DNA of 18,172 nt. Origin: Trichomonas tenax. Taxonomy: Eukaryota > Parabasalia > Trichomonadida > Trichomonadidae. A program made the translations under genes and the position numbers. Shown here one piece after another: positions 6,468-17,097 of this stretch; position 1 is the stretch's first letter, and each line of letters begins with the position of its first letter. The DNA lies in NCBI GenBank assembly GCA_023091735.1, contig JALKBU010001026.1, forward strand, positions 1-18,172. Reading direction: 5' to 3'. The notes under the pieces were generated by a model, which ran no database searches, was not told the DNA's origin, and saw only the letters and a program-made list of their open reading frames with translations.

Positions 6468-7121
6468 TTTTTTTTTGATTTTTCTTGAAAAATCAATTTC
6501 GCATCATTTTTGTGCTATTTGATACCTATACATTATAAAATGTTTATTTTCAAAAAGATTTCACTTTAGCCGATGAAACCACTTTTTTGTAACGATATTC
6601 TCACTGTCACGTTTTTTATTATCCAAAACAATAAATGCCATTTTTCTTGTTTATTTAGTTTTTAAATCATAAATAGATTGTATTTTTCAAATATAAAATT
6701 CACTAGGCCTGATTTCGAAAATTTGAGTGGTTTCACGGGCGTAAAAGAATCGTCTCCTAATGATTTTCATTCTTTTCGGCGAAAAAGAAATTTCGCTTGC
6801 CGATAATGAGGAAATGGACTAAATTTATGAATCATTGACTTGGTTTTTAATTAAATCTTATTTGATCATCATTGTGATATTAATATTAAATCAATCAATC
6901 TCGTTTCATCAACATTATTGCAATATTCTTTCTCTTATTATCATTGTAATAAATTTAAATTTATCAATATCATTTGGACATTATAATGCCTTTGCATCAA
7001 TCAACCTCAATATAAAATATCTCATTGTGTTGTCTATGAAATGAAACCTTTCGAGTCTGCGTTTTGTGTTGGGGAAAGGTTTTTAAGATTTAGAAGATAT
7101 AGAAACGTCGAGAATTTTAGT
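6468..7121. other. 654-bp spacer between the adaptin start and the ALDH stop
   Basis: The spacer must hold the adaptin promoter and the ALDH 3' end. The A/T-rich right part (about 6835-7044) is low-complexity ATCA/TTAT sequence with a chance ORF. TGAAACCACT (6574-6583) and its reverse complement AGTGGTTTCA (6726-6735) form an inverted pair 142 bp apart. A somewhat more G/C-rich stretch lies at about 6705-6815. No gene is supported. Confidence 0.6.
6475..6496 (-). promoter_or_regulatory. Perfect inverted repeat at the adaptin gene start, possible initiator
   Basis: Arms 6475-6484 and 6487-6496 pair over 10 bp around a 2-nt TT centre. The palindrome ends 7 bp before the adaptin ATG (6465-6467). 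On the coding strand its centre reads TTCAAG. Trichomonas initiators follow TCA(Y)(T/A), so TCAAG is only a weak match, but the position, a few bases before the ATG, is where parabasalid initiators lie. Confidence 0.4.
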
Positions 7122-8525
7122 TTATGCAAAGTGTAATATAAAGTTAAGGTTGCTTTCAGTATATGGTGGATTTCTCTTCGATATATCGAAGATGTTGTAG
7201 TGCTTGAAGACTGGCTTCCAGTGAGAGAGTGCCTTGATGCCGTATGGGCCGTGATATTGACCCATTCCGGAGTTGCCGACACCACCGAATGGAGCGTATG
7301 GAGATGAAACGTGGAATGTGGCATCGTTCTGAAGGAGAGCGCCTGATGATGTGCTCTCTTTGAATTTTTCAAAGCACTTGTCGTTCGTTGTGAAGACGTA
7401 GCATGCGAGAGGCTTCTCGCGATCATTGATGAAGTTGATTGCCTCATCTTCATTTTCGACAACAATGAATGGAAGGACTGGGCCGAAGATTTCCTCCTTC
7501 ATCATCTGAGAATCGACTGCTGGAGACTCGATGAATGTTGGGCCGATGTAGAGCCTCTCTGGATCGCGGAATCCCTTGAATAAAATATTGCCTTGACTCT
7601 CATCGATGGATTTGCAAATCCTGTCATAATGACGCCTGCTGATGATGTGCGTCATGTTATCATTGTACTGGTTCTCAGCATCGCCATAGAACTCCTTAAT
7701 TGTCGTCAGGATTTCGGACTTGAAGGCTTCAACGATATCCTTGTGGACGAGGCAGTAATCTGGTGTTACACACGTCTGTCCGCCATTGATCATTTTCGCC
7801 AAAACGAGTCTTCTCGCGGTTTTGTACAAGTTAATGTCCTTATCGATGTAAACTGGTGACTTTCCACCGAGTTCGAGCAAAACTGGAGTCAAATGTTCAG
7901 CTGTTTTGCGCATAACAATCTTTGCGACAGCAGGCGATCCTGTGTAGAAGATGAAGTCAAAGCGCTGCTCGAGGATTGTGTCGCAGATGCTTGTGGGTCC
8001 GCAGACGACTTTGATTCCCTGTGGATCGAGATATTGTGGGAATAAATCTTGATAAAGCTTTGCGCAAGCTGGTGTGTTGCTTGATGGCTTGAACAAGCAC
8101 ACGTTTCCGCAAGCAAGAATTGGCAAAAGCGTTGAAAATCCGAGATAAACTGGATAATTATACGGAATGAAGTCGCAGACGACGCCGTATGGTTCAGGAA
8201 CGACCTTACTATATCCTGGTGTGAATGCCCATGGACTTGAAAGTGATTCTGGATTGAGCCATGACTTTAAATTGCTTAATGTGTGTTGTATCTCGGAGAT
8301 CACATTTCCGATGAACATTCTGGCCTCGAACATGTGGCTGCCCATGTCGTCGAACATTGCTTGTGTCCATTCTTGCTCGTGTTCTTTCAGACAGTTGATT
8401 AAACCATTTAATTGCGTTTCGCGCCACATCATGCTTAGGGTGGCCTTAGTCTTGAAGTAGGTGCGAAGACCGGTAACGATTTGAGGAATTTCTTCCGGAT
8501 TAACAGGAACTGGAGCGTGTGTCAT
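7122..8525 (-). CDS. Class-3 (ALDH3-type) aldehyde dehydrogenase
   Basis: The 467-residue NAD(P)+-dependent enzyme would oxidise aldehydes to carboxylic acids. All catalytic landmarks are visible: Asn123 in PYNYPV, Glu218 in LELGGKSP, and the nucleophile Cys252 in NGGQTC. YTGSP (about 194-198), EEIFGPV (344-350) and PFGGVGNSGMGQ (412-423) are also present. The spacings Asn-Glu (95) and Glu-Cys (34) equal those of mammalian ALDH3A1, and the TCVTPDY sequence after the nucleophile is ALDH3-like, which supports this class. There is no N-terminal targeting extension and no C-terminal membrane helix like that of fatty aldehyde dehydrogenase ALDH3A2, so a cytosolic enzyme is likely. The first ATG gives the expected N-terminus. 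The stop lies in a TAAA context, then a TAAA follows at once, matching a parabasalid poly(A) signal. The substrate cannot be told from sequence. Confidence 0.93.
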   Translation of the reverse strand: MTHAPVPVNPEEIPQIVTGLRTYFKTKATLSMMWRETQLNGLINCLKEHEQEWTQAMFDDMGSHMFEARMFIGNVISEIQHTLSNLKSWLNPESLSSPWAFTPGYSKVVPEPYGVVCDFIPYNYPVYLGFSTLLPILACGNVCLFKPSSNTPACAKLYQDLFPQYLDPQGIKVVCGPTSICDTILEQRFDFIFYTGSPAVAKIVMRKTAEHLTPVLLELGGKSPVYIDKDINLYKTARRLVLAKMINGGQTCVTPDYCLVHKDIVEAFKSEILTTIKEFYGDAENQYNDNMTHIISRRHYDRICKSIDESQGNILFKGFRDPERLYIGPTFIESPAVDSQMMKEEIFGPVLPFIVVENEDEAINFINDREKPLACYVFTTNDKCFEKFKESTSSGALLQNDATFHVSSPYAPFGGVGNSGMGQYHGPYGIKALSHWKPVFKHYNIFDISKRNPPYTESNLNFILHFA

Positions 8526-9377
8526 AAAAATGGCAAATCTGACGTTTAGATATCAAGTATTCAAAAATGATCGAAAATTTGAAAGGTTTGCATGATTATG
8601 TTTCCGAAAAGTGTCATTATAAAAATTTTGCATTCTTCAAAACTGGTTTTTGAACAATGCGCATATGCATATGAGTTTGCCATCTTCAGTTTAGCAAAAT
8701 TACAAAATGTTGGTCGTTGATATCAATTACTATATTGACTTATCAAATTTATTTCAGTTAATATCTATTCTATATCTAATATATCATGCATTGCCTTAAT
8801 CTATTCTTCCTTGCCGCTCTATTTTGTTCGCAAATCCATTAATTGATACATTTCATAAAATCCAAGGTGAAAAAACACATCCCAAGTCAAGTTTTCCATT
8901 TACACATATCTTAATATTCGTTTTCTCATTTAGTTAGAATGCTAAAAAGGAGTAAAAAAACATTAAATACATATTTTCAGAAAAATAATTTTAAAATCCT
9001 TTTAGGAGTTATACATTTATCTGAAGGGACAATAGAAAGTAATGATATAAATGATTTGTTCAGTATATTTGAAATTATATTTAAGTTCAATTTTATTTTG
9101 TTAATATCAATATTTGGAACTATGTAATTGATTAACTCATTTGCTTTAGATATTGGTCGAGTTTAATAATGCCAAACATGTTAATTTTTATTGTATGCAA
9201 TATATTTTGGATTTGACGCTTGTAAATCTAATTTCAGAATCCCATTGAGGTAGGTTAATGAACTAATCTTTAAATTTCTCATTAATCTAAGAATTATTTG
9301 ATCTCTCTAATATATTGTAGAAATAAAGCATATATTATATTACAAAAAGTGAAAAATGATGTAAATTATATATATTA
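8526..9377. other. 852-bp divergent intergenic region
   Basis: The region separates the ALDH (-) and the large helical protein (+) and so holds both promoters. It is AT-rich. A perfect 12-bp palindrome, CATATGCATATG, lies at 8662-8673, about 137 bp upstream of the ALDH start. The 62-residue ORF at 8939-9127 is Lys/Asn/Ile/Phe-rich and looks like chance. No RNA gene or repeat array is seen. Confidence 0.6.
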
Positions 9378-12300
9378 ATGATGTTTAGATTAATTTTTGA
9401 ATTAAGGTCTTCTGATTGTAAAAAAATGAGTTCTACAGAGAAAATTTGTAAATCAATATACTTCAAAATCCCTCCAGAAGACTTGGATCCATTCAAACAG
9501 GAAGTTTTTAATAGATTGAGCTCAATAAAATCAGGTCCTGAGCCACATTTTGCAAATCTAACCTCAATTGTAACTAATTTCTCAACACTAACACTCGACA
9601 AGTTATTAGTTAGCTGGGTTTCGTTCATTCATCTTGTTAATTCAGTCCCAAAATGCGGATTAAGAGCTACGATTTTGCAAATCTTCGATTTAACCGAGAA
9701 ACTAAGAATTTGGACATGTAAACTTATTGGAGTCCTTCAGTTCCTTCCAAGGACGCAATCAGCAGCTTTCTTTCACGAGAAAATTTTTAATTTATTTAAT
9801 CAATTACAAACAAATGAACTATTTACAGCGGAAAAATATACAACAATATTAAATCTAATCGCAGAATTAACGAAATTATCAACAGAAATTGATATTGGAC
9901 CAAATCATTTTCGCGCTTATTTGAAAATTTCATATTTAGTTCAATTACTTGAACATTTAAAGGAAAATATGGACAAAATCGCGTTTGTTATGCAGTTTAT
10001 TACATCAATCAACAACATTTCCGAATTATTTTCTTCATATACAATTGGCAAGTTAGATATCATCGATACAAACATTAAGTTATACAACGATTGCGCCATG
10101 AACGCATACGACATCAATTTCAAAGGAAAAATACAAATTACGAATGAAGAAAGATTTTTGCTTTTACAATCAATCGACGCGATCTCAGAATTAGGTTTTA
10201 ACATGTCCACAGACGAGGGAATCGATATCACAAGAGAAAAATTGAAAACACCAAGTCTGAAAGAAATATTTAAGATTATTCCCGAAGTTCTTCAAAAATT
10301 AAATACAAATCAATACACTTCATCGCTGAAAGAAAGAATATTAAGTGTTGTATTTAAACTACCAACAAGAAAGGCTTTTACTGATATTTTCACAGAGATT
10401 TTAATCATTAATACATTTTACGATTTCACGAACGAACAATCAGCAGAACTTGATCTACTCACTCATCAGCTTCAAATTATCCACTCAATTTTAATGTTTT
10501 TAGTTGCAATTGATTATCTTGAAATTTGTCCTTACGGAAACACAATAAGAAAAATCTATTTAAGAACATATTGCGTGAAGTATCTGGACCAAGATCTGTT
10601 CATTACATCGCTCATAGACAAAGTTCCAAAAGAATTAGTTGATTCTATTCATGCAAAGCTCGAAGAAGCAAATCTCACCGATGCACATGATACAAAGCGA
10701 TCAGTGATATCAACAATAAGAAGTATTTATCTGGATTCAATAATCGAACTCAATAATCTTCCATTTGATAGTTTTAAGCCAGTTTACAAGTTTTTATTCC
10801 AAATTGAAACGAACACAATTCAGCGACAAGAAGTAAAGCCTATATTAGCGATTCTGGCTCCTGTTTCTGAAACATCTCCAAATCTTTACAAATTAAGGAC
10901 AGAATTGACTGATTTCTACAAGAAAGCATATCAATCAGATGAAGTTGCTAATGGTGTTGACTTTATTTGGTATTTTATTAAGAAATTTTCTCACTCTTCT
11001 GGATCTTCGAGATCTGTCAAGTTTCGTCAAAGTTTGTTCCAAGAATTCATGAAATCCATCAAATTTCTCCAAGCTCATAACATAATCATCATAAATCCCA
11101 CAATTGATCTAATTTCATTAAAAGTTGATGACAATTTCGGTGATGTATTTGTGAATTTCATGCGCAACATCAATGTAAACACCCCCGGACTTGTTAGAGC
11201 AATCAATTCAACTGTTGATAAACTGCAAGCAAACCAACAAGCGAAGAACATCGACATTATTGTTTTGCTCGATCACATCATTCGTGGAGCTCTTGATTTC
11301 TCTAAAGTCATCAATATTCTCGGAGTAAACTCGCAATCGAACATTAAAGACGTTTACGACATCTGCTATTTGCTAATCAATGTCATCAGAGTCTTCCAGT
11401 TGAGAGATGAGTTTGTAACTTATTTGATAAACAGAGAACCAAAGTATTGCGACGCGAAAATCTATTTTCAGTCTCTTAAGCAGTTCAACGCGAAGAGATT
11501 TCTCGATGGCTTCGTAACGATAATGATGTACATCCACACAGCGTCAATGATCGGAGGGAAAGCAACAAGTCCACCAGATTTTATGCAGTGTCTCTTAAAT
11601 CTTAGAAGCGCGAATGATGAGATTCCTGATTTCACTCCAATTTCAGCATCGCAAACACACAAATTGGACACTGCTTTTTGGAGCGTTTACACACGATTGA
11701 GCCTCGTCAGCATGGAAAAGTTTTTGCCGCATATAAAGAGCCTCCTTCGAATGTCGATCTCAGATATGTTCACGAAAGCAAACGCAAACGAATTGATGTC
11801 AAAAATCGAGGTATTTGTCGCAGGTCTTCATAGCGATACTGAAGCTGTTACAAAGATGACAGAGTTAATCAAATCTCTGACGAAAGCGCAGAGTATGATA
11901 AAATCTTCAGGAAAATCGGTTATTGATCAATTTATCATTTCCACGAACACTATTTCGTTATTCAAACACGCACTTCAATCTTTGTACACTTATTTCCAGT
12001 TCTTAGTTTCTCCATCTGTTCAATATGTCAATCTTCAGTGGCCATATTTGATTGCAAATGTTCTTCAGCCAAACGCAACAAGTCAGATTATGCCTCTCCA
12101 GCTTTTCATCAGTAATGGATGCTCTGACTTATCGAGTTGCGCGGATAAACTTCAAATTGACATTGCAAAGTCAATCATCAATGACACGCAGTTCGAAAAC
12201 GAAATAAATTATCCGATTTATTCGAAAGATCAATTATCATTATCAGAGCAAAACAAATTACTTCAATTTGTGCAGCAGGAAACACACAAATCAAAGCAGG

Positions 12301-13073
12301 GATCAGAAAAGAACTCTAAAATCAATCAGCTTATGAAAATAAGACGAGATATCACTCTTGAAAAGAAACGCGCTGTAGAATTGATGAAACTCAAGAATGA
12401 AGTTTTTAGAACAAGACAGAGTGAGATTATTGGCCTCAAGAAGCAACTCGCAGAGAATTTAAACTTTTACAAATCCGGCGAAGCAGACTTCAACAATGAG
12501 TTGAAAGTGATGAATGAAAGAATCAATTCACTCAGTTTATCAATAGATCACAAACTCCAAATCATTGAAGAACTCCAACAGAACATCAATCTCGTGAAAC
12601 TAAATGAGGAACTTTTACAGCCAGTGACAGATGTGGAGCCATTTACAGAAACATTCTCTACGCCTTCTATTTCTGGTTATTTATTGAAGAAACAGGAGAA
12701 TGAAGTTGTTGTTGAGATTCAACACGAGGAAGATGTTCAAGAGCATGTTGCAGAAGCTCCAAGTGAAACTGTTAAGGAAGAAGAAGACGGTGAGAATGAA
12801 GTTATGGAAGAGGTCGAAGCACCTTCTGCACTCAGACACATTATCGGTGAAAAATGGCCAAAGCATCTCCAAAACACAATTCAGTCAAGCATGAGGGCAT
12901 TCAATCAGCCAAGCTCAGTCTCAATGATGAAGACTCTAAAAGATGCTACACCAGAGATGATCTCGCAGATCAAAAATTCCCTTCTCGAGTTCACCAGCGC
13001 AACAGATGATCAGTTTTTGGTGAAGGACATCGTTAGAAGGACAAATATAATGAAGGAAATATTGAATGAATAA
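9378..13073 (+). CDS. Large helical protein of unknown function with C-terminal coiled coil
   Basis: The ORF has 1231 codons without interruption and ends in TAAATT. I do not recognise the family. Residues 1 to about 960 are almost wholly helical, with regular leucine/isoleucine spacing, no transmembrane run and no enzyme motif. Residues about 977-1085 form a charged coiled coil (from NSKINQLMKIRRDITLEKKR onward). About 1105-1150 is strongly acidic (KEEEDGENEVMEEVE), and the last 80 residues are helical. Size and the helical pattern around residues 130-300 recall the large scaffolds of the WAVE/WASH actin regulators (CYFIP, SWIP), but diagnostic motifs such as the conserved PWIL block of CYFIP are not seen, so this is only a hypothesis. 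The second Met, codon 17 at 9426, follows an A-run and may be the true start; the 16 residues before it have no special character. Confidence 0.85.
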   Translation: MMFRLIFELRSSDCKKMSSTEKICKSIYFKIPPEDLDPFKQEVFNRLSSIKSGPEPHFANLTSIVTNFSTLTLDKLLVSWVSFIHLVNSVPKCGLRATILQIFDLTEKLRIWTCKLIGVLQFLPRTQSAAFFHEKIFNLFNQLQTNELFTAEKYTTILNLIAELTKLSTEIDIGPNHFRAYLKISYLVQLLEHLKENMDKIAFVMQFITSINNISELFSSYTIGKLDIIDTNIKLYNDCAMNAYDINFKGKIQITNEERFLLLQSIDAISELGFNMSTDEGIDITREKLKTPSLKEIFKIIPEVLQKLNTNQYTSSLKERILSVVFKLPTRKAFTDIFTEILIINTFYDFTNEQSAELDLLTHQLQIIHSILMFLVAIDYLEICPYGNTIRKIYLRTYCVKYLDQDLFITSLIDKVPKELVDSIHAKLEEANLTDAHDTKRSVISTIRSIYLDSIIELNNLPFDSFKPVYKFLFQIETNTIQRQEVKPILAILAPVSETSPNLYKLRTELTDFYKKAYQSDEVANGVDFIWYFIKKFSHSSGSSRSVKFRQSLFQEFMKSIKFLQAHNIIIINPTIDLISLKVDDNFGDVFVNFMRNINVNTPGLVRAINSTVDKLQANQQAKNIDIIVLLDHIIRGALDFSKVINILGVNSQSNIKDVYDICYLLINVIRVFQLRDEFVTYLINREPKYCDAKIYFQSLKQFNAKRFLDGFVTIMMYIHTASMIGGKATSPPDFMQCLLNLRSANDEIPDFTPISASQTHKLDTAFWSVYTRLSLVSMEKFLPHIKSLLRMSISDMFTKANANELMSKIEVFVAGLHSDTEAVTKMTELIKSLTKAQSMIKSSGKSVIDQFIISTNTISLFKHALQSLYTYFQFLVSPSVQYVNLQWPYLIANVLQPNATSQIMPLQLFISNGCSDLSSCADKLQIDIAKSIINDTQFENEINYPIYSKDQLSLSEQNKLLQFVQQETHKSKQGSEKNSKINQLMKIRRDITLEKKRAVELMKLKNEVFRTRQSEIIGLKKQLAENLNFYKSGEADFNNELKVMNERINSLSLSIDHKLQIIEELQQNINLVKLNEELLQPVTDVEPFTETFSTPSISGYLLKKQENEVVVEIQHEEDVQEHVAEAPSETVKEEEDGENEVMEEVEAPSALRHIIGEKWPKHLQNTIQSSMRAFNQPSSVSMMKTLKDATPEMISQIKNSLLEFTSATDDQFLVKDIVRRTNIMKEILNE

Positions 13074-13237
13074 ATTGTTTTTTATATTTTTTGCAACTTT
13101 TGAATATTTATCAACAGAATTGGTTTTTAAATTTGCTTTGTTTTTTCGTGAAATACACTAAAAAGTAATATATATTTTATATAGAATAGCTCTGAATGAT
13201 TTTAATATATAAATAAACAATTTGCAAAACAAACATT

Positions 13238-16200
13238 TCATTGTCTTACAAAGCTTCCAGTTGTGTTAAATACATTTGGTGTTGGCATAACGAGATAAGT
13301 CATCTGCTCACCTTTGCCTTTCAAGATGGTTTCTCCTTTCGCTTGGACTTCGAAATTCATTCCTTTGATTAAATCATATGTTGCCTGAACAATGTGAACA
13401 TGATTAACCTTGCAGCAACATTAATTGCGTCGCCGATGATATCGAAAGCAGGTTTATCCGTTCCTAAAACTCCAGCGATAATTGGACCGCCGGTGTTGAC
13501 ACCAACACGAATCGTTAATGAAGCATCAAGTCTCATATTAACCTCGTCAAGCTCTGCAATTGTATCTAGACCAAACTGTATAGTCTGCTCTGCGTATTAC
13601 TCTGGTGGCGTCTCAGGGTTGAAAAAACCAGTCGCTGCCATGTAAATATCTCCAATGAGTTTAATCTTTGTGAGCATTGTGTATTTAGCTGCAATCTTAT
13701 CAACGGCTGCGAAATAGAGATTCATGTTTGCCATAATGTCCTGTGGTGTGAAACCTGAAGCATAATCAGTGAACCTTTGTATATCAATAAACACGATTGT
13801 TGCAGATTGAACAGTGAAAGCAATGTCTTTTTCGCCTCTGTTCAATTGGACAACAATATCTCTTGGCAAGATCTGATACAGCAATTTCTCGGATTTGGCT
13901 TTTGCTTCCTCTGCTGTCTTCATTGGTTGCACCGATGCCGTTTGATCTCTTAAAATGATTGTGAAAGAATTGATATCACCGTTATTGTTTTTGATTCTGA
14001 TGATTGAACAATGGCATGAAATTTCAGATGAATTGTCAGTAACTGCTGTCATATCTTCTTCAACATAGTTTGATGATTGCCCGGATTTCATCATCTCCAA
14101 TTTAGTTGAGATTTTATCTTCGTCTGAAAAAGTGAAGAAACTTGATATATGTTGACCTAAAATCTGTTCTGGTGTATATCCTAAAAGAGCCGAAGCAGAT
14201 TTATTAACGATTTCAACTACACCGAATGAACTCGTAAAGAAAATCGCATCAGGAGCGTTATGAATAATTGAACCTTCCACTGTAAGTCAATCATCTTTCA
14301 CGCCATCCTTTATCTTCAAGAAACGATGACTAAATAGTTTTTTGTTGACCAAAACTGTTGGATTGAATCTCTTTAAGATGCAAAGTATAGCTCTGAATGC
14401 AGATGATCTGTTTTGATAATAGAATGATGTAGCAATAATAAAGGCTACCAAAAGAATGCAAACGCACACAGCAATGATTGTTATATCTTGAAAAATTGTT
14501 ATGTATTCATTATTTGCGAGTTCAATCATTCTTTTTGTTACATTTGACTTTTTGGTGCTCGCAAAACGAATCGAACAAAATAGAATAATGATCATAGAAT
14601 GTATCAAAATTGAAGAAAATCTCGCTGTAATTTGGATCTTTCAGCAAATTGTAAACTGTTTTGTTGCCTGCGAGTTCTCTTTGATGCGATATCATCATTG
14701 ATGCGGGACTTGAAAATGACTCTTTAACAGTGGAAACAACATGAGCAGATTGATCACAAATAGAAATGGCACTTACAGGTTTAAGCAATGCGCTTGCAAA
14801 TGAGTAAATATTTTCGCCTTCCAAAGCAAGTTCGGCAACAGAATTGATTAAATTACCGAATCTCCAAGATGAGTTTGTTGTGAATTCATTTGTCTCAAGA
14901 AGCATATCTGCTTCAACATTGATGTAAACAGGATCTGTGAATCTCATTAAATACATTAAAGCAGGAAGATAATTCTTGAGAATTCCGTGTTTATGGATAT
15001 AAATGATAATCAAGTTAACATCAGCTAAAGAAGCATAGAATGATGTTTGAGAGATATAATCGAGACGAGAAATTGGCCATGTTTGTGATCTAAGTCTTTG
15101 GCTTGAATAAATAAAAGCAAAAGCAAACAATGATTGCAAAAGTTATTGGAATGATCGCTTTAATTGAAGTTGGCAACTTATTTTCGAGAGCTATGTGTAA
15201 CGCAAGTCTTGTTCTTGGGCGTGTTATTGTCTGCTTTCCAACGAATTCTTCAAGATCAGCATCAAGATTATCTTCTCTATCATAAGAAGAGTGCTGCGAA
15301 CTTTGATTAGAGCTGTTCTGAGATGACTGAGAAGAACTTGCTGATCTGTTATTGTCTTTCTTCCATGTTTTGATGATTGTTCCCCTGATGTTCAATATCT
15401 TTGCTGTCAAATACTTTGGAAAAGCGCGAACCATTGAGCGGAATGATGTATCGATAGAGAAATTGTTGCCCATTTCGATAACTTGCGCACGATGTTTGAT
15501 TCTTATTGCTTCAGGGAAATCACATTCTGCTTCAACTAAGTAACGACAGAATTCCTCACAGAACTTTGGGTTGTTTGGAGAGTTCTCGAGTGCTTCTTTC
15601 CAAACAGCGCGTGTCATGTGAGCTTTGTTTGAAAGATTCTCGAAATACGCGGGATTAAGTTTCGCTGAATCGATTGCGCCTCTCGTGAGCATCTCACGCT
15701 GCTTGCTCATCGTCTTCAGCTCAATTAGTTTGAGTTTTGACTGAATGCTCACTGGAAACTGTCTTAAAGTCTTAATGTTGTCGATTTGGAACAACAAAAA
15801 TCTTAATTTGAATGATAAAGAGCGATGCTGAACTAATTGGCGCTGGATTTTGTTGAGAAGACGTGTTTCTTTGGGAAAATAATTGACTAATTGCATGCAT
15901 GTGCTTAAAGCGAGCTCTGAATTGTATTTTGATATAATGAAATTAACAATTGACCAATTTAGAATGACACACAATATTTTTGGAATCCAGTTCTCAGATA
16001 TAGTAAAGCTTTGATCTCACTTCGATCCAATCCCAAATTGCAAAAATAATCATTTGCTTCATCTTCATTATGAATGCCTTCTTGCAGTAAACCAACGATT
16101 TTCTTGATGCAAATGATATGAATAATGAGGAATATTGGCACCAAAACCAAAAATGTGACAAATGTTGCAATTAATGGAATATTGAAGTTGAATTTCGTCA

Positions 16201-17097
16201 TAAAATGAGAAACAATCATTATAATGTCACCAAGCATGCTCACTATCTGCCATCCATACGACAAAGACTGAGTTCCGAGATCAACAAAAGGAAATCTCAG
16301 GAAAATATAGTACAAAAGATATCTGTATATCATGAAATGGATGGATATAGCAATAAGCTTTGCCCATCTTTCGAATAAACCGAGAATGAAATATAAAAGT
16401 GTAACAAACAGCAAACCAGCGAGCGTTAGGATCATAATTGATGGGTCAAAGTTCAGCAGCGGCGAAGGGTTAACATTAACTGATTTGGAAGCGAATCCTT
16501 GAACAATAGTGAATGAAAAAGATTCGAAAGCGACAACAAGAATAAACAAGATCATAGATACAATTATTTTGTATGAAGCATCACCGCGAGCCAACACAAG
16601 GAATGTTTCGCCAATGTCAATAGTTGATGGCATCACAGTCACTATAAGCAATGTATCATAATAGAAACGAATGGGATAATTGAGAACACAGATGAATTTT
16701 CTTTGTATTTTGAAGTACGCAAGCTGAAATCTGATGAAAATGAATGTGACTAAATTAATCCCAAAGATAACAAAGGAAACAACAAAGTAATATCCATCAC
16801 TCGCATGTGGATGAACGAAAAAATATTGCGAAGTAATGCCATTGTTCCTTTTGTATCATTTAAGTCCCAAAACTCCTGCCACGGCCAGTTGGCAATAATA
16901 ACTACTTGTATTAAGAAGAACACGAGAATGGATATACAAATACGATCGGAATGTTTGCTTGCTGGAAAACAGCATTGAATAAAGGAAACATTTCATCAAT
17001 GATAGCTAACCCACTTTTCTATCTTAACCTGTGCTGCCGCTGAGTCAACAGACATCGAAACTGAAACGGTCGCTTGGTTAACGTTGTTATTAGTCAT
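13238..17097 (-). pseudogene. Receptor-type PAS/adenylate cyclase pseudogene
   Basis: Read from ATG 17097 to TGA 13238, this covers a full trichomonad membrane cyclase: a multi-helix membrane region (about 17000-16000), a soluble helical part, another transmembrane segment (about 15160-15100), an extracytoplasmic-like domain, a membrane helix (about 14500-14430), a PAS domain (IIHNAPDAIFF to TIILRDQT) and a class III cyclase domain. Catalytic residues survive: the metal Asp in VFIDIQRFTDY, Lys and Asp in KIKLIGD, and Asp, Asn and Arg in FDIIGDAINVAAR, a pattern that specifies ATP rather than GTP. The frame is broken at about 17008-17020, 16931-16942, 16818-16823, 15960-15975, 15108-15125 and 14549-14553. 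In-frame stops lie at 14287-14289 and 13597-13599. A small out-of-frame deletion near 13405 removes the residues after AARL. After each break the next piece resumes the family order, so one ancestral gene is clear. Such receptors number over a hundred in Trichomonas vaginalis. Confidence 0.9.

Noticed and set aside
6835..7044. 69-residue plus-strand ORF in the adaptin/ALDH spacer
   Set aside because: Low-complexity Ile/Asn/Leu/Ser from AT-rich repeats; no coding signature.
8939..9127. 62-residue plus-strand ORF in the divergent spacer
   Set aside because: Lys/Asn/Ile/Phe composition expected from AT-rich DNA; no domain and no conserved-looking motif.
13394..13645. 83-residue plus-strand ORF
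   Set aside because: Antisense shadow of the cyclase catalytic domain, which is clearly recognisable on the minus strand.
13238..17097. Introns explaining the breaks in the cyclase gene
   Set aside because: The breaks are single-base shifts or in-frame stops with family sequence continuing at once, and the strict trichomonad 3' motif ACTAACACACAG is not present at the breaks.
13238..17097. Separate small membrane-protein and cyclase genes in an operon-like row
   Set aside because: The ORFs overlap in different frames and follow in order the domains of one trichomonad receptor cyclase; most lack a proper start.
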